DNA of 64,000 nt from Arabidopsis thaliana (GCF_000001735.4 NC_003076.8:7936001-8000000); one strand, 5' to 3'. Positions 1 to 16,569 are shown, counted from the first letter of the stretch. Notes: generated by a model from the letters alone, not told the origin. Program-made: numbers and translations.

Positions 1-20
1 GGGTATGATTTTATGTGCAG

Positions 21-1127
21 GTAATGATAATTCGTGGGAAAGATAAGGGTGAGACTGGAACCATAAAGCGTGTCATTCGATCCCAAAATCGTGTCATCGT
101 TGAAGGGAAGAATCTGGTGAGATAGTCTTGTTCTGGATATCTTTTGTTCGCTCTGTCTCATGCATTTAGAGAATGAATGTACAAGTTCATTTTTTGATTT
201 TTTTGTTCTTGATTTGGTTTGTAGAGTATGAACTAGTACTGAATCAATATCATATCACTAGCTCAACACCAACCATAGAGTTATCAATTTTCATTTGATT
301 CTCATTTTTTTAATCCAAGCATCAAGTAGACGGTTACTAAATCACAAAGCGACTCTAGTTCCATGGATTTCGCTACACAATTCTTTTGAATTGTTTATCT
401 TGAAACTGTTATCGTTTTGGATGTTCTACCTTGCTGCTGGGATAGTCTTTGTCTACTCACTGAAGCTTGTATATGTTTTTCGCTGATGCTTTTTTTTTCC
501 TGTGTTCTCAGATCAAGAAACATATAAAGGGAGGCCCTGATCACGAAGGTGGAATTTTCACTGTAGAGGCTCCTCTTCACGCCTCAAATGTCCAAGTTGT
601 TGATCCTGTCACTGGGTATGATTTCACTCTGCACTACTGTCTCCAATTACTCTTTTGCTCAAGCGAGAGATCACTTATTAATCTATTATCTTTTCTACCA
701 CAGGAGGCCTTGTAAGGTTGGTGTAAAATACCTAGAAGATGGAACAAAAGTAAGAGTAGCCAGAGGCACTGGCACATCTGGTTCCATAATTCCCCGACCA
801 GAGATTCTAAAGATAAGGGCAACGCCGCGACCCACAACTGGTACATAGAAGCTCAATATCTCTTTAAACGTTGGATTTTGGAAATATATAGTGGAAGTCT
901 GTTAGCTATCTGAGAAAAAAACATAATCATAGATCGGCTATAAGATAAACATAGAATCAACATAATTCGTTTGCTATCAACATAATCAACAAACTTGATA
1001 GTAGCGGTTTTCTTATAGAAGGATTCATACTTTTCTCTTTGCAGCTGGCCCTAAGGACACACCAATGGAGTTTGTCTGGGAGCAGACATATGATGCTAAA
1101 ACTGGAAAGGGCATGCCTGATCTTTGA
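21..1127 (+). CDS. Mitochondrial-type ribosomal protein uL24 (KOW domain), 5' end outside window
   Basis: Partial gene; its beginning lies before base 1. Four coding exons are visible: 21-116, 512-615, 704-840 and 1045-1127 (TGA). Joined, they keep one frame. The first begins VMIIRGKDKGETGTIKRV, the KOW motif that lets uL24 bind 23S-type rRNA early in large-subunit assembly. Later segments contain GGIFTVEAPLHASNVQVVDP and RPCKVGVKYLEDGTKVRVARG, typical of bacterial/organellar L24, which suggests an organellar (mitochondrial) ribosome rather than the cytosolic eL24/uL24. The targeting peptide would be in the missing part, so compartment is inferred. It matches the locus I recall as AT5G23535. 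Confidence 0.88.
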
Positions 1128-1771
1128 GTTGAAACCTCTCTACAGTTTCGTTTGGAAAATGTTGCCTGCTCTCAAAAAGGATTCTTCTTTTTCCCATCCA
1201 TTAGAGTTTGATTTCGGTCTAGAGCTGTGAGGTTTTGTTGGAGAACCTTTGATCATGACTGAAACGGAGTCGTTTTCCTTTTTTCTTTCATTGATCTTGT
1301 GAACTTTCAAGGTGCCAAATAAAATCCGTCTGGAAAACAGTTCAATATTTACATGTTTAGTTATTGTATATACACTAGCCAGAAGTCTAAACATAAAACG
1401 AAAACTATAAGCTCTAAGTAAAGTAGATTTATATTATGCAACCGAATTAACAATATTAACACAATGACATGATTTGCATTGTAATGAAATTTAAAATTTT
1501 GACAAAAAAAATATGGAAATTCAAATTGGTTATTAACTTTTATTTTTGGGGATGATTTGGAAATTTGGTGAATTATTGGTTACAATAAATAAAAGGAAAT
1601 ATTGAAGGACTTATATGTAATTAGTGTCGCCTAATCGAGTAATTCGATCCATCTTCGTCTGTCTTGTTAACAAAGAAAACTGAGAAAGGTTTTCTTATAA
1701 GATCCCATTCTTGTAGCAAAAACCCAGAAGAACAAACTTTCGAAGAAGACGACTAATCAATTCATCTGATT
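1128..1771. other. Intergenic: uL24 3' region and RPN11 promoter/leader
   Basis: There is no open frame of note. The left part is the 3' UTR of the ribosomal protein gene. The AT-rich middle (about 1400-1600) and the leader up to 1771 should hold the RPN11 promoter. I see no clear TATA box and no repeat. Confidence 0.5.
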
Positions 1772-3339
<1,568 letters not shown>

Positions 3340-3913
3340 AGAGCTTACTTCTCCAGCCGCTTCAAGTCATTGAGCTTTGTTCTTCTGCATCTCTTTGGCT
3401 TCTACTGAATGTTCTCTTTTTATCTGCTAGCTTTTTACAAGGTTGTACTGTACTATGTGATTTCGTTCGTTAAGGGCAGGGATCGATTTCTATTTCTTTG
3501 CATATTATTTTCAGATTTTATTTTCCTCCCATTTTTAGATTTTATGCTGCAACTTTCAAGTTAAGTGCTTTTGATAAGAATATGCAATTTCCCTCCTGGA
3601 TTAAGTCTTTAGCGTAACCATGACAATGAAACTAAAACAAGTGAAGTTAACATCTTAATTTTGTAGCAAACAGCAATAACATCCAAATCTACGTTAAGTT
3701 CCACAGCAAATATACAAAAAACTGTGCTAGGATTTGTGAAGACGTGAACTTGATGTAAAGAGGCAATTATAAGCCATAAAGGGCATGGCACGTTACCGGT
3801 GCATCAAACAAGTCCTGCTTTGAACACATTTGGAGGAGATTGACCAATCGTTCAGCCAGAGCATCAAGGTTTTGGAACAAGAAATCTTTGACCTGATGTG
3901 TGTAAACTGTAGC

Positions 3914-5479
3914 TTAAAACTCGGTGTCAAAACAAGTCATGAAGATCTTTGAGACCATGGTTCTTGCAAAAGGGATGTAGCTCAAGCTATACCTGCAGTT
4001 TTAAAGAACACAAGGGATTCATTCTCCAAGATGAATGTTGACAGCTTTTGTGACAAACTCAGAAACCGTATAAGGAGCATTAGGTCCACTCGGGATAATA
4101 TACTATTCGAAGAGTATATATCATGTAATTGTATTACTAAGAAAGTTAGGATAAAAATGTAAGAGCTTGAAAGCAAGTTTTAGCATACCAAATTAGACCA
4201 GTGAACTCAAGAATGATAGCCAGCAGTGTCAGAAGCTTGTTGCGAACCTGTACAGAAAGATGATGACAGATTATATTTAGTCCAACAAGGCATTTTCACT
4301 ACCTAGTTTTAACTGAACATAAGCAATGTTGTGCATCCAGTATTTTGAATTGAGAAACCCCACTTACATAAAGAGCACAAAACAAGGCAATGATAATGCT
4401 TGCTAGATACAATGCAGTAGCGTAGATACGAGCTGGGTCAAGCATCATAGTCACCTGCCGCTGTGGGCCTATAAGGAATGCTGTGCTGCCATACAAAAGT
4501 GACATGAAACTTAAAATCCAGGAACAAAGAGAGAAAAATGGAGAAATACTGTACACACAGAATTGCGACACCAATGCAATATAACAAGAAGCTACACAAA
4601 ATTCCAATACGAACCTCCCGAGTGCCATCAAATTTCCCAGAGTGAATGTGATGCCAAACTTGACCGGATTAAAGAAAACAAGCATCGACTGCATCGTCAA
4701 ACAAATAAGAGATAAAGAGTTATATCACCAGTAAAAGAGCTAAGACAACCCAAAGTACAGAAGAAGAATACAGCTAAACCAATCAAATGATTCCTTTCAA
4801 TGCAGAAATAAGGATAGTGCTTTCTAACATTGCTAAGACTTGAGAGTTATACTTACCAAAAGTGTACAGGTCAAACCTGCTGACAAGCAAATTGCAAAGC
4901 CATAAAATCTCTGTTTTCATAAACAAAAAAAACGAGATATTAGCCAAAGACAAACCCAATTCAAGATAATTTAACAGATTCTTGTAAACGAGACAACACT
5001 ACAGGTTCATAGAGGAGCTAAATCCAAGTAGCGTCCTAATTTTTTGTAGTAGCAAGCCAAAACTTAGTCCTATTAATCAAACTGTTATCATACCACATGG
5101 AATTTTATAATCCTTCTCCTCCAAAAAATCATAGAACTGCTAAACACTTATCTCAAAATCTCTTGTATGTTATTGATCACATCATATGCATTCAATAGGA
5201 ACTCATTTACATTTCTACCTCAGTGAGCTTACGAGCCTAACTTCTCTAATTGGACGAATACCTAGTCCGCATGTGAAATTACAAAAATTACCAAATTCAG
5301 AGGACTTGATCGAAGAATCTGGGGAAGTTAAGAACCTGTTTGGTAGTTAAAGCGCAATTGCGATTAAGATCTTCCATGAATGAGAGCGAGCTTTCTTCAT
5401 CAGCAGCTTGTTGCTCGTCTTCAACCTCCATACCAACCAACATCTTCATCTTCTCAATAGCCTGATTCATTTTATCCAT
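3914..5479 (-). CDS. SFT2/Got1-like vesicle transport membrane protein
   Basis: Six exons on the minus strand: 5336-5479 (ATG at 5479), 4857-4910, 4615-4688, 4368-4485, 4189-4247 and 3914-3992 (TAA at 3914-3916), giving 175 aa. The N-terminal ~45 residues are acidic, soluble and helix-prone. Four hydrophobic segments follow: RFYGFAICLSAGLTCTLL, VKFGITFTLGNLMALG, the segment after DPARIYATALYLA, and KLLTLLAIILEFTGLIWYSL. The phrase FNPVKFGITFTLGN and the four-helix plan are those of the SFT2 family, Golgi proteins involved in fusion of endosome-derived vesicles with the Golgi (known from yeast). The 3' end faces RPN11 across about 570 bp. Function in plants is inferred from the family. It matches AT5G23550. 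Confidence 0.9.
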
Positions 5480-7200
5480 CTCTGTAAGTCCTCTTTCTGT
5501 AGTCTAAGCTCTTTCTTCCTAGTTCTAGTGATCAGATCTCACGCTTCTTCTTCTCAAATTGTGACAGTAGAACTGAAGTATGGTTGGATCTTCTCTGCAA
5601 AATTACGCAATGTGTGAGACTGAAAAATGAAAGAGACACTTTTCTTCGTAGGAGGAGAAAAGAAGAAAAGGCTTTAGTTGTTGGGCTTATTTTAAATTAA
5701 AATAAACTTAGCCCAATTGTTGGATCCATTAAGGTTTTATTTTCTTATTTTAAAAATTTACACATCCATTAAGGTTTTAATTAAGGCCCTTTAATTAATG
5801 AGTGGTTGACAAAAATAATATGTCAAAAATATCTTGAACTTTCAAAAAATGCCAACAATCCTCAACTTTGCTTCTAATTCGCTATTTTTGTTGATTTTTT
5901 TATTTTATTTTACTCACTTAATTTTTGTTGACTTCCCATTTTAATAGCTATTTTTTTTGTTGATTTTATCAGATATAACATATTATTTTGTTTCTTTTCT
6001 TTATATCATACAACTATATGCAATTGATATATGTAAAAAAATAACTAGATTTTTTTCTATAAATATAAGATTAACTAAAACTGAAAGAAAATATATATTA
6101 TGTTTAAACTAGGTATAGATATTTTAGGAAATTAACAATTAATCGAAAAATATAAGAGAGAATTAATGATATAAATCGTTTTGTTAATTTCTTCTAATAA
6201 TTTTTTGAAATCTTAAGAATTTAAGACAATAACATTCTATTGTAAATAAGTGTCAAATCCATGATTTATTTCAAAAATATCTACTAAAATGTGTATATAG
6301 ATAACAACTCCTCACACAAATAATTTGTAACATAGTATTTTTTTTTCTTGTTTCCTATATTTAAGTTGGTCAATTACTTGTGATTTATTTTTTTAGTAAA
6401 TAATCTCGTGGTTTGTTTTCTAAAAATGTTTTAATCAAAAATATAAAACGTAACTGCCAATCACACAAATGATACGTAACACATTTTGTTTCGTTTATTC
6501 TATATAGGTTGGTCAATTATTTTGTGATTTGCTTTTAGTAAATAATCTTGTGATTGTTTTCTATATAAACATTTCAATCATATCTTTAAAACAATAATTT
6601 TTTTCGCTTAAATGATATATAACATATTATTTTTTCTATATACATATATAATACAAGAAAAGAATTTAATTATATTTCTCTATTATATAAAATTTTGTCA
6701 ATTACATAGTATGTAACTTTTATAGTACATAATATTATGATTATTTTGAGTTTTATAAGTTATATATAACCTTAATACAATAATTTCAGTATGGTTCCAT
6801 TGTAAACATTTTCAAAAAATGTAAACCTAACAAAATATAAGTAAAAATTATATATCTACTTTTTGTGCATTTTTAATAAGGTGAAAGTTATATTAAATAC
6901 AAAAATAGCAAGACATGTTTACGTTGACAAACAAACAAAAATTAAGCAAGTCATGTTCGTAGCAATAAATTAATAGTGGGAACAATTAAGTTAAGCGAAA
7001 AAGGAAAAAAAAAGGTACAAAAATGAAAACAAAATCAAACTGAATGAAAATTTGGAGTCCAGAATCGGAAAAACGAGGCCGTTTTAGAGCTTAATAAGCT
7101 TCCTCATTTGTCTCTTCTTCGTCAGTTTATTTTCTTCCTCCGGAGTCCTGACTCACTACTCTCACTCTCCGGCGCTTTAAACTTACGTTCTCCGTCGTTT
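5480..7200. other. AT-rich intergenic region upstream of SGS3
   Basis: This is very AT-rich and has no credible ORF. It holds the leader and promoter of the SFT2-like gene (right of 5480, with GGGCTTA/AGCCCA motifs near 5675-5715) and the SGS3 promoter. A diverged tandem repeat near 6315-6760 is listed separately. Confidence 0.6.
6315..6760. repeat. Diverged ~145 bp tandem repeat, about three copies
   Basis: The run starting CACAAATAATTTGTAACA at 6315 recurs at 6464 as CACAAATGATACGTAACA. Both copies then read GTTGGTCAATTA, GTGATTT, TAGTAAATAATCT(C/T)GTG and GTTTTCTA in the same order, so the spacing is about 149 bp. A third, more decayed unit begins near 6610 (AAATGATATATAACATATT). The repeats are AT-rich and non-coding. 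I do not recognise a transposon family. Confidence 0.6.
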
Positions 7201-7205
7201 ACTCT

Positions 7206-7610
7206 GTAAGTTTTCTGCCTTAGAGCCTCCGATCGCCTCACCGCATGCATTCTGTGCTCGATTTCTCTTTTTCTTCGCTGGAAAAATTGCCCTAATGTTC
7301 TCGATTTCGAAGGTTTTTGTGCTATGGGTTACTTTTTTCCCTATATTTTATAGTTCTTAGGTAACGATACCTGCGTCTTACTGTTTTTGTTCATTTTGTT
7401 GTGCTTTCACCGTTTAGTCGCTGATCGGAGTATTTGACTGTGAAAAATCCTTCGTTTTTTGGTTTTTGTTTCATATAAATCGGATTGATCTACCTTTTGT
7501 GCTTTGATGTTTGTTTTTTGAGCCTATGCGTTGTTGGCTTGTTATAACTTCACGTTCATGTGTGGATTTTGAGATTTTGGTAGTGACTGTGGGTTTCTTT
7601 GGTGGCTATA
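7206..7610 (+). other. Probable SGS3 5' leader intron
   Basis: A donor-like ACTCTGTAAGTTTT at about 7203-7215 follows a pyrimidine-rich leader. An acceptor-like GGCTATAG ends at about 7611, only ten bases before the SGS3 start codon. The interval is T-rich, as plant introns are, and holds several out-of-frame ATGs that splicing would remove. This is inferred from splice-site consensus only. Confidence 0.55.
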
Positions 7611-7620
7611 GGTTGTAAAA

Positions 7621-9874
7621 ATGAGTTCTAGGGCTGGTCCAATGTCTAAGGAAAAGAACGTTCAGGGTGGTTATAGGCCTGAGGTTGAACAGTTGGTTCA
7701 AGGTTTGGCAGGGACGAGACTGGCTTCTTCACAAGATGATGGAGGAGAGTGGGAGGTCATTTCCAAGAAGAACAAGAACAAACCAGGAAACACTTCTGGA
7801 AAAACTTGGGTTTCTCAGAATTCGAATCCTCCTAGAGCTTGGGGTGGTCAGCAGCAAGGGAGAGGTAGCAACGTATCTGGGAGAGGAAACAATGTATCCG
7901 GGAGAGGTAACGGCAATGGTCGGGGCATTCAAGCTAACATATCTGGTCGGGGACGAGCGTTGAGCAGAAAGTATGATAACAACTTTGTGGCACCCCCACC
8001 TGTATCTCGCCCTCCTTTGGAAGGAGGATGGAATTGGCAGGCAAGAGGAGGTTCTGCTCAGCACACAGCTGTGCAGGAGTTTCCTGACGTGGAGGATGAT
8101 GTGGATAATGCTTCTGAGGAAGAGAATGATTCCGATGCTTTGGATGATTCTGATGACGACCTTGCAAGTGATGATTATGACTCGGATGTGAGTCAAAAGA
8201 GCCATGGATCACGAAAGCAGAATAAGTGGTTCAAAAAGTTCTTTGGCAGCTTGGATAGCTTGTCGATCGAGCAGATAAATGAACCACAGAGGCAGTGGCA
8301 TTGTCCAGCTTGTCAGAACGGACCTGGTGCCATCGATTGGTATAACCTGCACCCTCTACTAGCTCATGCGAGGACAAAAGGAGCTAGGCGAGTTAAGCTC
8401 CATAGAGAATTGGCTGAAGTTTTAGAAAAGGATCTACAGATGAGAGGCGCATCTGTCATTCCTTGTGGTGAGATTTATGGGCAGTGGAAGGGTTTGGGTG
8501 AGGATGAAAAGGATTATGAAATTGTCTGGCCTCCAATGGTCATCATCATGAATACTAGACTGGATAAGGACGATAACGATAAGGTGGAATTCTTCTGTCT
8601 TTTACTTCTTTAATTTTTCTCTTGCATTCTACTGATCTTAGAATGTTACATTGTAGTGGCTCGGCATGGGCAACCAAGAGCTGCTGGAATACTTCGACAA
8701 GTATGAGGCTCTTAGAGCACGCCATTCCTATGGTCCACAGGGCCATCGTGGGATGAGTGTTCTGATGTTTGAGAGCAGTGCCACTGGCTATTTGGAGGCC
8801 GAACGCCTCCACCGGGAGTTAGCTGAGATGGGGTTAGATAGAATTGCCTGGGGTCAGAAGCGCAGTATGTTTTCTGGAGGTGTTCGCCAACTGTATGGCT
8901 TCCTTGCAACGAAGCAAGATCTGGACATATTCAATCAACACTCTCAAGGTTCTCTCCCCCAAAGAAATTTGATATATGCTTTTAGTTTTGTCATTGGAAT
9001 TTAAAGTTTTGTTGGTCCGTGTTAATGCATCTGTTATGTATATATCTATGATTCATTAGGCAAAACAAGGCTGAAATTCGAGTTGAAATCATACCAAGAG
9101 ATGGTTGTAAAGGAGCTGAGGCAGATCTCTGAGGACAATCAGCAGCTGAACTACTTTAAGAACAAGCTCTCAAAACAGAACAAGCACGCCAAGGTGCTTG
9201 AGGAATCTCTGGAAATTATGAGCGAGAAGCTGCGTAGAACTGCAGAGGATAATCGGATCGTGAGACAGAGAACTAAGATGCAGCATGAACAGAACAGGGA
9301 AGAGGTATGATTTTTCCTAGAAAATCACAAACTTGACATTTTGTATTACCTACTGATTCACATTTTTGATTATATTGTCCAACAAAAAACCTGTGGTGGT
9401 TTGAAGATGGATGCACACGACAGGTTTTTCATGGATTCAATCAAACAGATCCATGAAAGAAGAGACGCAAAGGAGGAGAATTTCGAGATGTTGCAGCAGC
9501 AGGAACGTGCCAAGGTTGTTGGCCAGCAGCAGCAGAACATTAATCCCTCTAGCAATGACGATTGCCGAAAGAGGTATATGTACTAACTAACATAATCCCT
9601 CTGGCGTTTTTGTTTTTCAAACCTAAGAGTAACTGAATTATTCCGGTTTTGATTCTTTCGCAGAGCTGAGGAAGTGTCAAGCTTCATCGAGTTTCAAGAG
9701 AAAGAGATGGAGGAGTTTGTGGAAGAGAGGGAGATGCTGATAAAAGATCAAGAGAAGAAGATGGAAGACATGAAGAAGAGGCATCACGAGGAGATATTTG
9801 ATCTGGAGAAAGAATTTGATGAGGCTTTGGAACAGCTCATGTACAAGCATGGCCTTCACAATGAAGATGATTGA
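7621..9874 (+). CDS. SGS3: SGS3, suppressor of gene silencing 3 (zf-XS/XS/coiled-coil RNA-binding protein)
   Basis: Five exons: 7621-8583, 8657-8948, 9060-9304, 9407-9573 and 9664-9874 (TGA), giving 625 aa. In order: a Gly/Arg/Asn-rich N-terminus with SGRG repeats (residues ~80-115) and WG/GW motifs (W74, W137); an acidic stretch (~155-190); a zf-XS finger (WHCPACQNGPGAIDW, C228 and C231 with downstream histidines); the XS domain (~280-430); and a long coiled coil (~440-620) rich in K, E and Q. SGS3 stabilises cleaved single-stranded RNA and hands it to RDR6 for double-strand synthesis in tasiRNA and antiviral silencing, in cytoplasmic siRNA bodies. Length and domains are complete. It matches AT5G23570. 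Confidence 0.97.
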
Positions 9875-10562
9875 GACAAAAGTCTGGTACACAAGACAAG
9901 ACTAAGTTTCTTTGTTTTGCTTTTGGTATGTCGGAAAGTAGGAGATCTGAGAGACTCCATTTAAATACTAGGACAAATCTAAGGAGATTATAGATTATTA
10001 TCCTCCAATTTTTAGTAGACGGATCTAAGGAAGCATTAAGTTCTTGTGACTAAAACCAAGTTTCCTTAGTATTTTGTTTTTTTTTGGTAAAATTTCATAT
10101 GAAAGTTAGACATATTACCAAACGTCAGAGTGAATCACAGAATGGCAAATCAAAATCATGTTTTTAGAATTTTATATCTACAAAATATATGGGTACAAAT
10201 ATTATTTTCTAAAGGTTCGGGAAATAATAGTAAATATCTAAAATACAGAGTTCTTTAGATGCAAATGTTACTTTGTTCTAAAGTCTAAAGCGACGTGTTG
10301 GTGTCATAAAACACTTCTACTTGAATCGCATTGGAAGAGCATCGTCACGACTCCATCACACTTATATATTTTGTTTATTCAAATCTTCTTTCAGATTTTT
10401 ATACAAAAAATATAAATTAAATAAAGAATCCCATAAATATCTCTCTATCGAACTCTCTCTGCTTTTACAAATCTCAGAATCTCCTTCAGCGAATTCACAT
10501 CTCAGCTGCTTTTGAATCCGCCGTAACTAAAAACAATCCTCCTTTTCTCGATTCGTTAAACT
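9875..10562. other. Intergenic: SGS3 3' region and CLPTM1-like promoter
   Basis: This holds the SGS3 3' UTR, an AT-rich spacer and a pyrimidine-rich leader (CTCTCTATCG...CTCTCTCTG near 10440-10460) for the next gene. I see no gene or repeat. Confidence 0.5.
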
Positions 10563-13500
10563 ATGGCCCCGCCGGCAGGACAAACGGCGGCGGTGGCTGA
10601 AGCGGCTGGCGCCGATGGTGCTCCACCGCAGCAGCAGCGTGGATTTGGTTCCACGATTTCCGGCATCGTTAGAATCGCCGTCTTTTGGTATTTTGCTTCT
10701 AAGTTCTTTTCTCCTAAGCAGAAACCTATGGATCCCACTGCTCCGTCTCAGCTCATGACTAATCTCTTCCACAAGGGCGAATCATTGGTAAACTTTTGTT
10801 CTATAGATGATGAATTTGAACTTCAATTTATATTCATACTTCTTCTACAAATGGATTTTAATAAATCGTGTGTAGTTCTGTAAACATGTTTATAGTGTCT
10901 GCTTTAGAGTTGTGTATGACTAGTGTTGGATTACTGTTTGATTGGAGAATTAGGGTTTCAAGATTTTTTTTGTTCATGAATCTAAATTCGACCGATGTTT
11001 TTTCTCCAGGATATGTGGTTTTATCTATCAGAGCAGGAGAAGTTCAATGACTTTGGCAATGATCGTGCGCTATATTGGCATGAGACGAATATACCTTATG
11101 CTGTATGGACACCAGAGAGTATTAGGACCAAGTCACTTACGTATTATCCATCTGAGGTATAAAATCACTTGCTTGACTTTTTAATATATTTTGGTTTCTT
11201 TCATATATTGCTTCCTCCAATATTATTCTATTACTAAGCTGCATTGAGTTACTATGTTGTTTTTGTTCGCAGACACTACAGAATAATGGAAGTCTGTATG
11301 CTCATATCTTTTTTGCTCGATCTGGATTTCCCATTGACCCCACTGATCCTGAATATCAACCTCTTAATAGTTTTAGTAGGACGCATGGTAAGGCTCTTTT
11401 GGACAACAATTGATTATTCGGTTTCTGTAATAGCTGATTTGGACTGGTCTTTTCACTATTTCAGCTGTGGCGACTTACTTTCCAAAGCAGAAAAAAAATA
11501 AGAAGAAGAGTCTCTTGGGCAGTCCCAAAGACTCTGATGAATCCGAACCTGAAGTTGAGGTATGGCTGTAGGAAACTTTGCATATAGTTATGTTATTGTC
11601 TTGAACTCAAATATGTTCAATAGATGTGTAATGAGCTAACGCCAACCGCGCTTCGCAGAAAGTTGGAGATAAGAAATCAGATCCCAAGGAAGAGGTCCCT
11701 GTGGAATGGATATCCCTCTGGAAACCTAATGTCACGATTAACCTGGTTGATGATTTTACTCAGTAAGTTGGTTCTGCTTTTTTCGTGTAGTATAATTTTT
11801 TTTGCGCCTCTAGAAACACTCAGTGCCGACTAAAATAAGAACAAAGTTATAATCATGATGGATTCGCTTTCTATGTTGATGTATATATAATTCTACTTTT
11901 TGTCAGAAATAATAGCAGAGTCTTAAAAAGCATAGGCACATAATGACACTTATCAATTATGGGTATAACCTTAAGCAATCACACGAGAGAGCATTGACTT
12001 CCTTCATAAAAAAACTATTAACCTAAACAAGTAGTACTTGATGGCATAGCATGCCTGCTTTTCTCTTTGACTGTCTGTCAGTATCGAATTTAATATGACT
12101 CCATACTGGTAGACTAATATCTGCTTTCACTTTCATGACAGCTATTCACAGAATGGTGTACCACCAAACATTGCTCCTCGTATCCTTCAATTTCTTTTGA
12201 CGAAAGTATGAACTGTTTATTAATTATTTGGTTTCTTACACAACTCTCTCTGTGTATGCTTTCTATAACATTTGAAGGCACTATCCATGTGACTGCTGCA
12301 TGCCTTTTTTAGCATAAGCTGGATTAAACTTCTTTTTTAAAAAGGTTGGATCATAAGTTCTTGGGTCCTCGAATGGTCAAAAGTTGTGTCACGTCTCTTA
12401 TTTTGGTTTTCATTTTGGCATTGTGATTGTCTACTTGCCCAATTTGTTATATGTTGGTACTTAACTTTAGATTTGCAGACTTACTGGTAGAACCGACCAC
12501 AGGAAATTACTATCCTACAATTTACTTCAATGAGTTTTGGCTGCTAAGGGACAAGTTCATTCCAGTCAATGAGACAGTCTCAGAACTACCACTAAATCTG
12601 GAAATAAGTCCCATAAGCATGATGAAGTGGCAACTGTTTCAGCAAGTTGATCAATCTTTCCAGATGCAGCGTAGCTATGGAAGCATGCTTGACGGTGAAT
12701 CTGACGAACTAAAGGTAATTCTGGTTATTTATAGTCAATCACCATCTTCTATCCATGAACTTATGATTTGCTATTAACTTTTGAAACTAGTTGGTGGAGA
12801 GACACTATTGATTATTTTCTTTACATATCTCTTGGTTTCTCCCTGGAGCTGTTTGTAAATATTATTTTGTTGTGTAATTTATTTATTACAGAAGGTGTTT
12901 TTGGAAGGAAATCCCTATCTTTTGGGGATCACGATGTTTGTTTCGATGCTTCATTCAGTGTTCGACTTCCTGGCATTCAAAAATGGTAAGTAAGACCGAA
13001 ATCTTTCCTAACAATTGTAGGAATGATTGTTGAAATTTTACTAATTTTTGGCCTACCCTGCAGATATCCAATTCTGGAACAAAAATAAATCTATGGAAGG
13101 GCTGTCTGCAAAGTCTGTTGTACTGAACTTTATCTGTCAGTTTGTCATCTTCCTCTACTTGCTTGACAACGACACTTCATGGATGATACTGGCTAGTTCC
13201 GGAGTCGGTGTCTGCATTGAGTTCTGGAAAATAGGGAAAGCCATGCGCATAGAGGTACTTATAAGTTCTTATATATACATTTCTAATGTTGTTGCTTTGC
13301 ATGTAGACCTCAGTAAACATTTAAACTTAACAGGTTGATCGAAGTGGAATGATTCCAAGGTTGAGGTTCCATGATCGTGAATCGTATGCAAGCAATAAAA
13401 CCAAGGAGTATGATGACATTGCCATCAAATTCTTATCCTATGTGCTCCTCCTCCTTGTCATTGGCTTGTCCATATATTCTCTCGCTTATGAACGCCACAA

Positions 13501-14041
13501 GAGCTGGTATTCTTGGATACTATCTTCACTAACAAGCTGTGTCTACATGTTCGGTAATAGCCTTCACCATCCTTAAAATAACTGTTGAGAATCTCTCTTG
13601 TGAAGCTGTTTTGAGTTTGGGGTTTGTTTTGTGCAGGTTTCATCATGATGTGTCCTCAGCTATTCATCAACTACAAGCTTAAATCAGTGGCACATTTACC
13701 ATGGAGACAGATGACTTACAAGTTCCTCAACACCATTATCGACGATCTCTTTGCCTTTGTCATCAAAATGCCGATTTTACATCGACTTTCTGTATTCAGA
13801 GATGGTGAGTAAAATCTATCAAATTCCTCTCTATTTCGATTCAGATTTTCAGAAACAGTCTTATTTAATGGATCTCTCTCTCTGTGTTTCAGATGTGATA
13901 TTCTTGATATACTTATACCAAAGGTGGGTTTACCCAGTGGATAAGACACGTGTGAACGAGTTCGGTTTTGGAGGTGAGGATGAAACTGCAGAGAAGAAGT
14001 TGATCACTGAGAAAGAAGAAGAAGACAAGAAAACAAACTAA
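10563..14041 (+). CDS. CLPTM1-like multi-pass membrane protein
   Basis: Twelve exons: 10563-10787, 11010-11156, 11273-11387, 11465-11559, 11659-11762, 12142-12179, 12479-12714, 12892-12985, 13064-13254, 13334-13553, 13637-13804 and 13893-14041 (TAA), giving 593 aa. After an Ala/Pro/Gln-rich start there is one membrane segment (GIVRIAVFWYFASKFF), a large lumenal part (KFNDFGNDRALYWHE, YPTIYFNEFWLLRDK) and a C-terminal cluster of about five helices (VVLNFICQFVIFLYLL, FLSYVLLLLVIGLSIYSL, FGFIMMCPQLFINYKLKSVAHLPWR). These are hallmarks of the CLPTM1 family; human members act in ER receptor assembly and lipid scrambling. The plant role is not known to me. The tail is Lys/Glu-rich and cytosolic. 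It matches AT5G23575. Confidence 0.93.
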
Positions 14042-14387
14042 TCTCTTCTCTTCTTCAAATTTTATTACAGTTCAGTTATAGTGTCTTAATTTATTTTTGT
14101 TCTCACTTTTGGAAATTGTTTTGTTCAAGTTTAATGTCAACCCTCAAGACACATTATTAAGCAACTCCTTTGGTTTTTTGTGAAAAAGGAAAAAAACAAC
14201 ATTTTCTCTAAAGCTCTGAGATATGGTAAAATCCATGGGAAAATTCTACAAATTGTTGAGAGCTTACAATTTCAATTACTAAGAGTTGTTAAAAGCAGAA
14301 TTAGAGTAAGCAGAAACAGCAAGTTGTATCATATGACATGTTTTGCTCCATAAAGTCGCTAAATTATTTTCACTAAAAATGAGTACT
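14042..14387. other. Convergent intergenic (3' UTRs of CLPTM1-like and CPK12)
   Basis: This is 346 bp between two convergent stop codons. It contains T-rich and AATAAA-like polyadenylation-type sequence but no ORF or repeat. Confidence 0.5.
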
Positions 14388-16433
<2,046 letters not shown>

Positions 16434-16534
16434 TCTTGAGAGCTTTTTTTTATTTCTTTGAGGGTTTCGTTTAAGCAGAGGAAGAAGAAGAGAAACTGTT
16501 GAATGAGGAAAGAAACTGACTTGGAGAAGGCATT

Positions 16535-16536
<2 letters not shown>

Positions 16537-16566
<30 letters not shown>
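16537..16566. repeat. (GA)n microsatellite in CPK12 leader
   Basis: About 15 uninterrupted GA units lie ~105 bp upstream of the CPK12 start codon. On the sense strand they read (CT)n, a common feature of plant 5' leaders and core promoters. Confidence 0.9.

Positions 16567-16569
<3 letters not shown>

Noticed and set aside
7729..8205. 158-codon minus-strand open frame
   Set aside because: It is antisense shadow of SGS3 exon 1, which has a clear domain structure.
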